Of a stretch of 64,000 bases of DNA, positions 61,673 through 64,000 are shown piece after piece. The notes under the pieces were generated by a model. The model was not told where the DNA came from and made no database searches. It saw only the letters and a list, made by a program, of their open reading frames with translations. This stretch comes from Bacillus subtilis (GTDB lineage: Bacteria > Bacillota > Bacilli > Bacillales > Bacillaceae_C): the NCBI RefSeq assembly GCF_008764245.1, contig NZ_VTQV01000016.1, positions 1 through 64,000 on the forward strand, read 5' to 3'. Position numbers and translations under genes: made by a program. Numbering within the stretch: the stretch's first letter is position 1; each line of letters opens with the position of its first letter.

Positions 61673-64000
61673 CTAGGAGCTATGCTCTTCTATACTACTT
61701 TTAGGGATTAATACAGTCCTTGGTTTACTTCCTTCGTATGGTCCGACAATTCCGCGCATTTCCATTTCGTCTATTAATCTTGCCGCCCTCGTATAACCAA
61801 TTCTAAATCGTCGTTGAAGCATGGAGACCGAGGCGGTTTGCATTTCGGCTATTAATTGTACAGCTTCCTCATAGAGCTCATCCGTTACTTCTTCTACGAC
61901 CTCTGGGACATCATCCGGGATCATTTCTTCTTGATACTGAGCTTTTTGTTGACCGATCACATATTCAACTACTTCCTCTACTTCTTGATCTGATAGAAAG
62001 GCTCCTTGAATTCTAATGGGTTTTGAAGCTCCTACCGGTAAGAACAGCATATCCCCTCGTCCTAACAATTTTTCTGCTCCTCCTGAATCTAAAATCGTAC
62101 GCGAGTCTGTTGCCGATGATACAGCAAACGCAATTCTAGAAGGAATATTAGCTTTTATAACACCTGTAATCACATCGACTGATGGCCTTTGAGTAGCAAT
62201 GATGAGATGGATTCCAGCGGCCCGAGCCATTTGTGCCAGCCTAGTGATGGCATCTTCCACATCATTTGATGCCACCATCATTAAATCTGCTAATTCATCG
62301 ACAATGACAACAATGTATGGTAACAGCGGTTGCTTTTCATCGTTTTCCGCATTCATTCTTACTATAAATTCATTATAGCCACTAATATTTCTCGTACCTG
62401 TGTGTGAAAATAACTCATACCGTCTTTCCATCTCATTCACTACTTTCATAAGAGCTTGAGATGCCTTTTTAGGGTCTGTCACAACAGGGGCGAGTAAATG
62501 GGGGACACCATTATAAACATTTAACTCCACCATTTTCGGATCAATCATCATCATTTTCACTTCATGAGGTTTCGCCCTCATTAAAATACTTGTAATAATT
62601 CCATTAATACAAACACTCTTCCCGCTTCCAGTAGCACCGGCAACAAGCATGTGAGGCATTTTATTTAATTCCGCTACTACTGCTTGCCCGGTAATATCTC
62701 GTCCCAAACCAATTTGCAGTTTCGCTTCCGGCTTATCATTTTCTTTCGATTCCAATACTTCACGCAGTGATACCATCGCAACCTCCGAGTTAGGGACTTC
62801 AATTCCAATAGCTGATTTTCCAGGGATAGGGGCCTCCATACGAATATCCTTAGCGGCTAGGGCAAGAGCAATATCGTCACTAAGACTCACAATTCGGCTC
62901 ACTTTCACACCGGCTTCAGGATGAACTTCATATTTCGTTACAGCTGGACCAAGATGAACCTGTGTTACTTTTGCCTTTACCCCGAAACTTTGAAACGTTT
63001 TTTCAAGCTTTGATGCATTTGCCTGGATTAATTGATATTCATTGGTTTGATCAGTCGCTTTTGGTCTTTTTAAAAGTTGTATAGAAGGAAGTTGATAATC
63101 TACATTTTCATGCTCAGTAAAAGCCATTGGCGGTACTGATTCATCTATTGTCTTTTCTATTTCTTCTTTATTCTGCTCCTCCTCTAACTCGTCCATTTCT
63201 TGGTATGCCCGTTCCGTAAAACTTGAGATAATGGGTTCAGGGATACTGTCAAATTCATCCTCTGCAGCATCCATTTCTTTTTGGTGTGCATCTGTCACAT
63301 TTTCTTTGTTCCCATCCTGATGTTCCTTTTGTTTTTGTTCTTCTTTCTTCTTTTTTTGATCTTCACGCCATTCTTTTACATCTAATTTTAATTGTTCCCA
63401 CTGCTTTTTTATAAAAACAGCTAACGAATTCCCAATCTTTGCAAACAGTTCTCCGATTGATTTTCCTGTAATCAACATAAGACCAATAATCATAAGAAAG
63501 AAGCTTAAAATTTTTGTTCCTAAAGATCCAAAAATAAAGTAGGTAACAGAAGTTAAAATAGCTCCAACCATTCCACCGCCAAATTCCTTAGTCGAGGTAT
63601 TTCCCTTTACAATCTGAAAAAAATCATGAAAGGTATTGGCAATAATACTGACACCCTGAATTTTTCCGCTCTCAATTTTCAAATCGAAGAATTTAATATG
63701 CGATAAAAGTAACAAGCAGGCAATGATAATATAAATTCCAAAAAGCCGATAACTAATAAAGGTAGGTCTTTCCCTCTTAATGATCATATATCCCGCAATT
63801 CCAATAAGTCCTAATGGACCAACAATATGCCATTCACCAAATAGAAAATAAAAAGGATAATTCATCGGAAAAAGCTTGTCACCCGTTACAATAATAATCA
63901 AACATAATGCGAGTAATATAATCCCTGTTATTTCAAACTTTAAAATTTCTTGCATCTTTTTTTTCGAGCGTTTTCGGCTTTTACGTTTATTTTTTGCCAT
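61673..64000 (-). CDS. spoIIIE: DNA translocase FtsK/SpoIIIE
   Basis: The product has 775 residues, complete, with ATG at the window's end. Four to five N-terminal helices, acidic linker, Walker [14 protein letters not shown] (about 462), Walker [14 protein letters not shown], gamma domain at the C-terminus ([17 protein letters not shown]). Moves chromosome DNA into the forespore and resolves late division. Length close to B. subtilis SpoIIIE (787). Confidence 0.96.
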   Translation of the reverse strand: MAKNKRKSRKRSKKKMQEILKFEITGIILLALCLIIIVTGDKLFPMNYPFYFLFGEWHIVGPLGLIGIAGYMIIKRERPTFISYRLFGIYIIIACLLLLSHIKFFDLKIESGKIQGVSIIANTFHDFFQIVKGNTSTKEFGGGMVGAILTSVTYFIFGSLGTKILSFFLMIIGLMLITGKSIGELFAKIGNSLAVFIKKQWEQLKLDVKEWREDQKKKKEEQKQKEHQDGNKENVTDAHQKEMDAAEDEFDSIPEPIISSFTERAYQEMDELEEEQNKEEIEKTIDESVPPMAFTEHENVDYQLPSIQLLKRPKATDQTNEYQLIQANASKLEKTFQSFGVKAKVTQVHLGPAVTKYEVHPEAGVKVSRIVSLSDDIALALAAKDIRMEAPIPGKSAIGIEVPNSEVAMVSLREVLESKENDKPEAKLQIGLGRDITGQAVVAELNKMPHMLVAGATGSGKSVCINGIITSILMRAKPHEVKMMMIDPKMVELNVYNGVPHLLAPVVTDPKKASQALMKVVNEMERRYELFSHTGTRNISGYNEFIVRMNAENDEKQPLLPYIVVIVDELADLMMVASNDVEDAITRLAQMARAAGIHLIIATQRPSVDVITGVIKANIPSRIAFAVSSATDSRTILDSGGAEKLLGRGDMLFLPVGASKPIRIQGAFLSDQEVEEVVEYVIGQQKAQYQEEMIPDDVPEVVEEVTDELYEEAVQLIAEMQTASVSMLQRRFRIGYTRAARLIDEMEMRGIVGPYEGSKPRTVLIPKSSIEEHSS

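Overview
The window comes from a low-GC, spore-forming member of the Bacillaceae. The right-hand 24 kb (about 39,400-64,000) is a Bacillus-type chromosomal block, all on the minus strand. Reading upstream from right to left it runs ftsK/spoIIIE, ymfF, ymfH, ymfI, ymfJ, ymfK, rodZ, pgsA, cinA, recA, rny, ymdB, spoVS, miaB, ricA(ymcA), cotE, mutS, mutL, a small membrane protein, miaA, hfq and spoVK. I cannot name the species from the sequence alone.

spoVK is cut off after about 181 codons, near 39,393. Everything to the left (about 39.4 kb, continuing out of the window) is a plasmid-like, conjugative mobile element. Its right part (about 31-39 kb) looks like a maintenance module. It holds a HTH replication-type protein, divergent XRE regulators with an ImmA/IrrE-type protease, a ParM-like actin with a ribbon-helix-helix ParR-like partner, an ATP-dependent DNA ligase and small phage-type genes. 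Three promoters in this part share the same spacer operator.

The region 23.9-30.5 kb encodes surface proteins. There are two paralogues with a shared N-terminal domain, one ending in an LPNTA sortase signal after about 14 copies of a 13-residue repeat, and a 1,200-residue secreted protein. The promoter of the large gene is preceded by six exactly phased 11-bp repeats.

From 23.7 kb leftwards runs a long minus-strand transfer operon. It contains a VirB2-like protein, a primase-like protein with two Toprim repeats, a VirD4 coupling protein, a CpaF/TadA-type ATPase, two TadB/TadC-type membrane proteins, several pseudopilin-like proteins, a WxL surface cluster (two WxL proteins plus a DUF916/DUF3324 partner), a DUF262 protein, a large VirB6-like protein, a VirB3-like protein and a VirB4 gene broken at the left edge. 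No relaxase, integrase, VirB8 or prepilin peptidase is visible, so the element must continue to the left or borrow host functions.

The most unusual feature is a duplicated module, at 10.8-11.1 kb and 23.57-23.87 kb. Each copy has an intrinsic terminator, then a 42-43 nt tRNA-like minihelix (acceptor-like stem plus a perfect T-arm), then a long hairpin, then a 59-residue pilin-like gene with a TTG start. The hairpin differs in sequence between copies but keeps its pairing. Intrinsic terminators also sit between, and even inside, genes of the transfer operon, as expected if the operon is read by an antiterminated polymerase.
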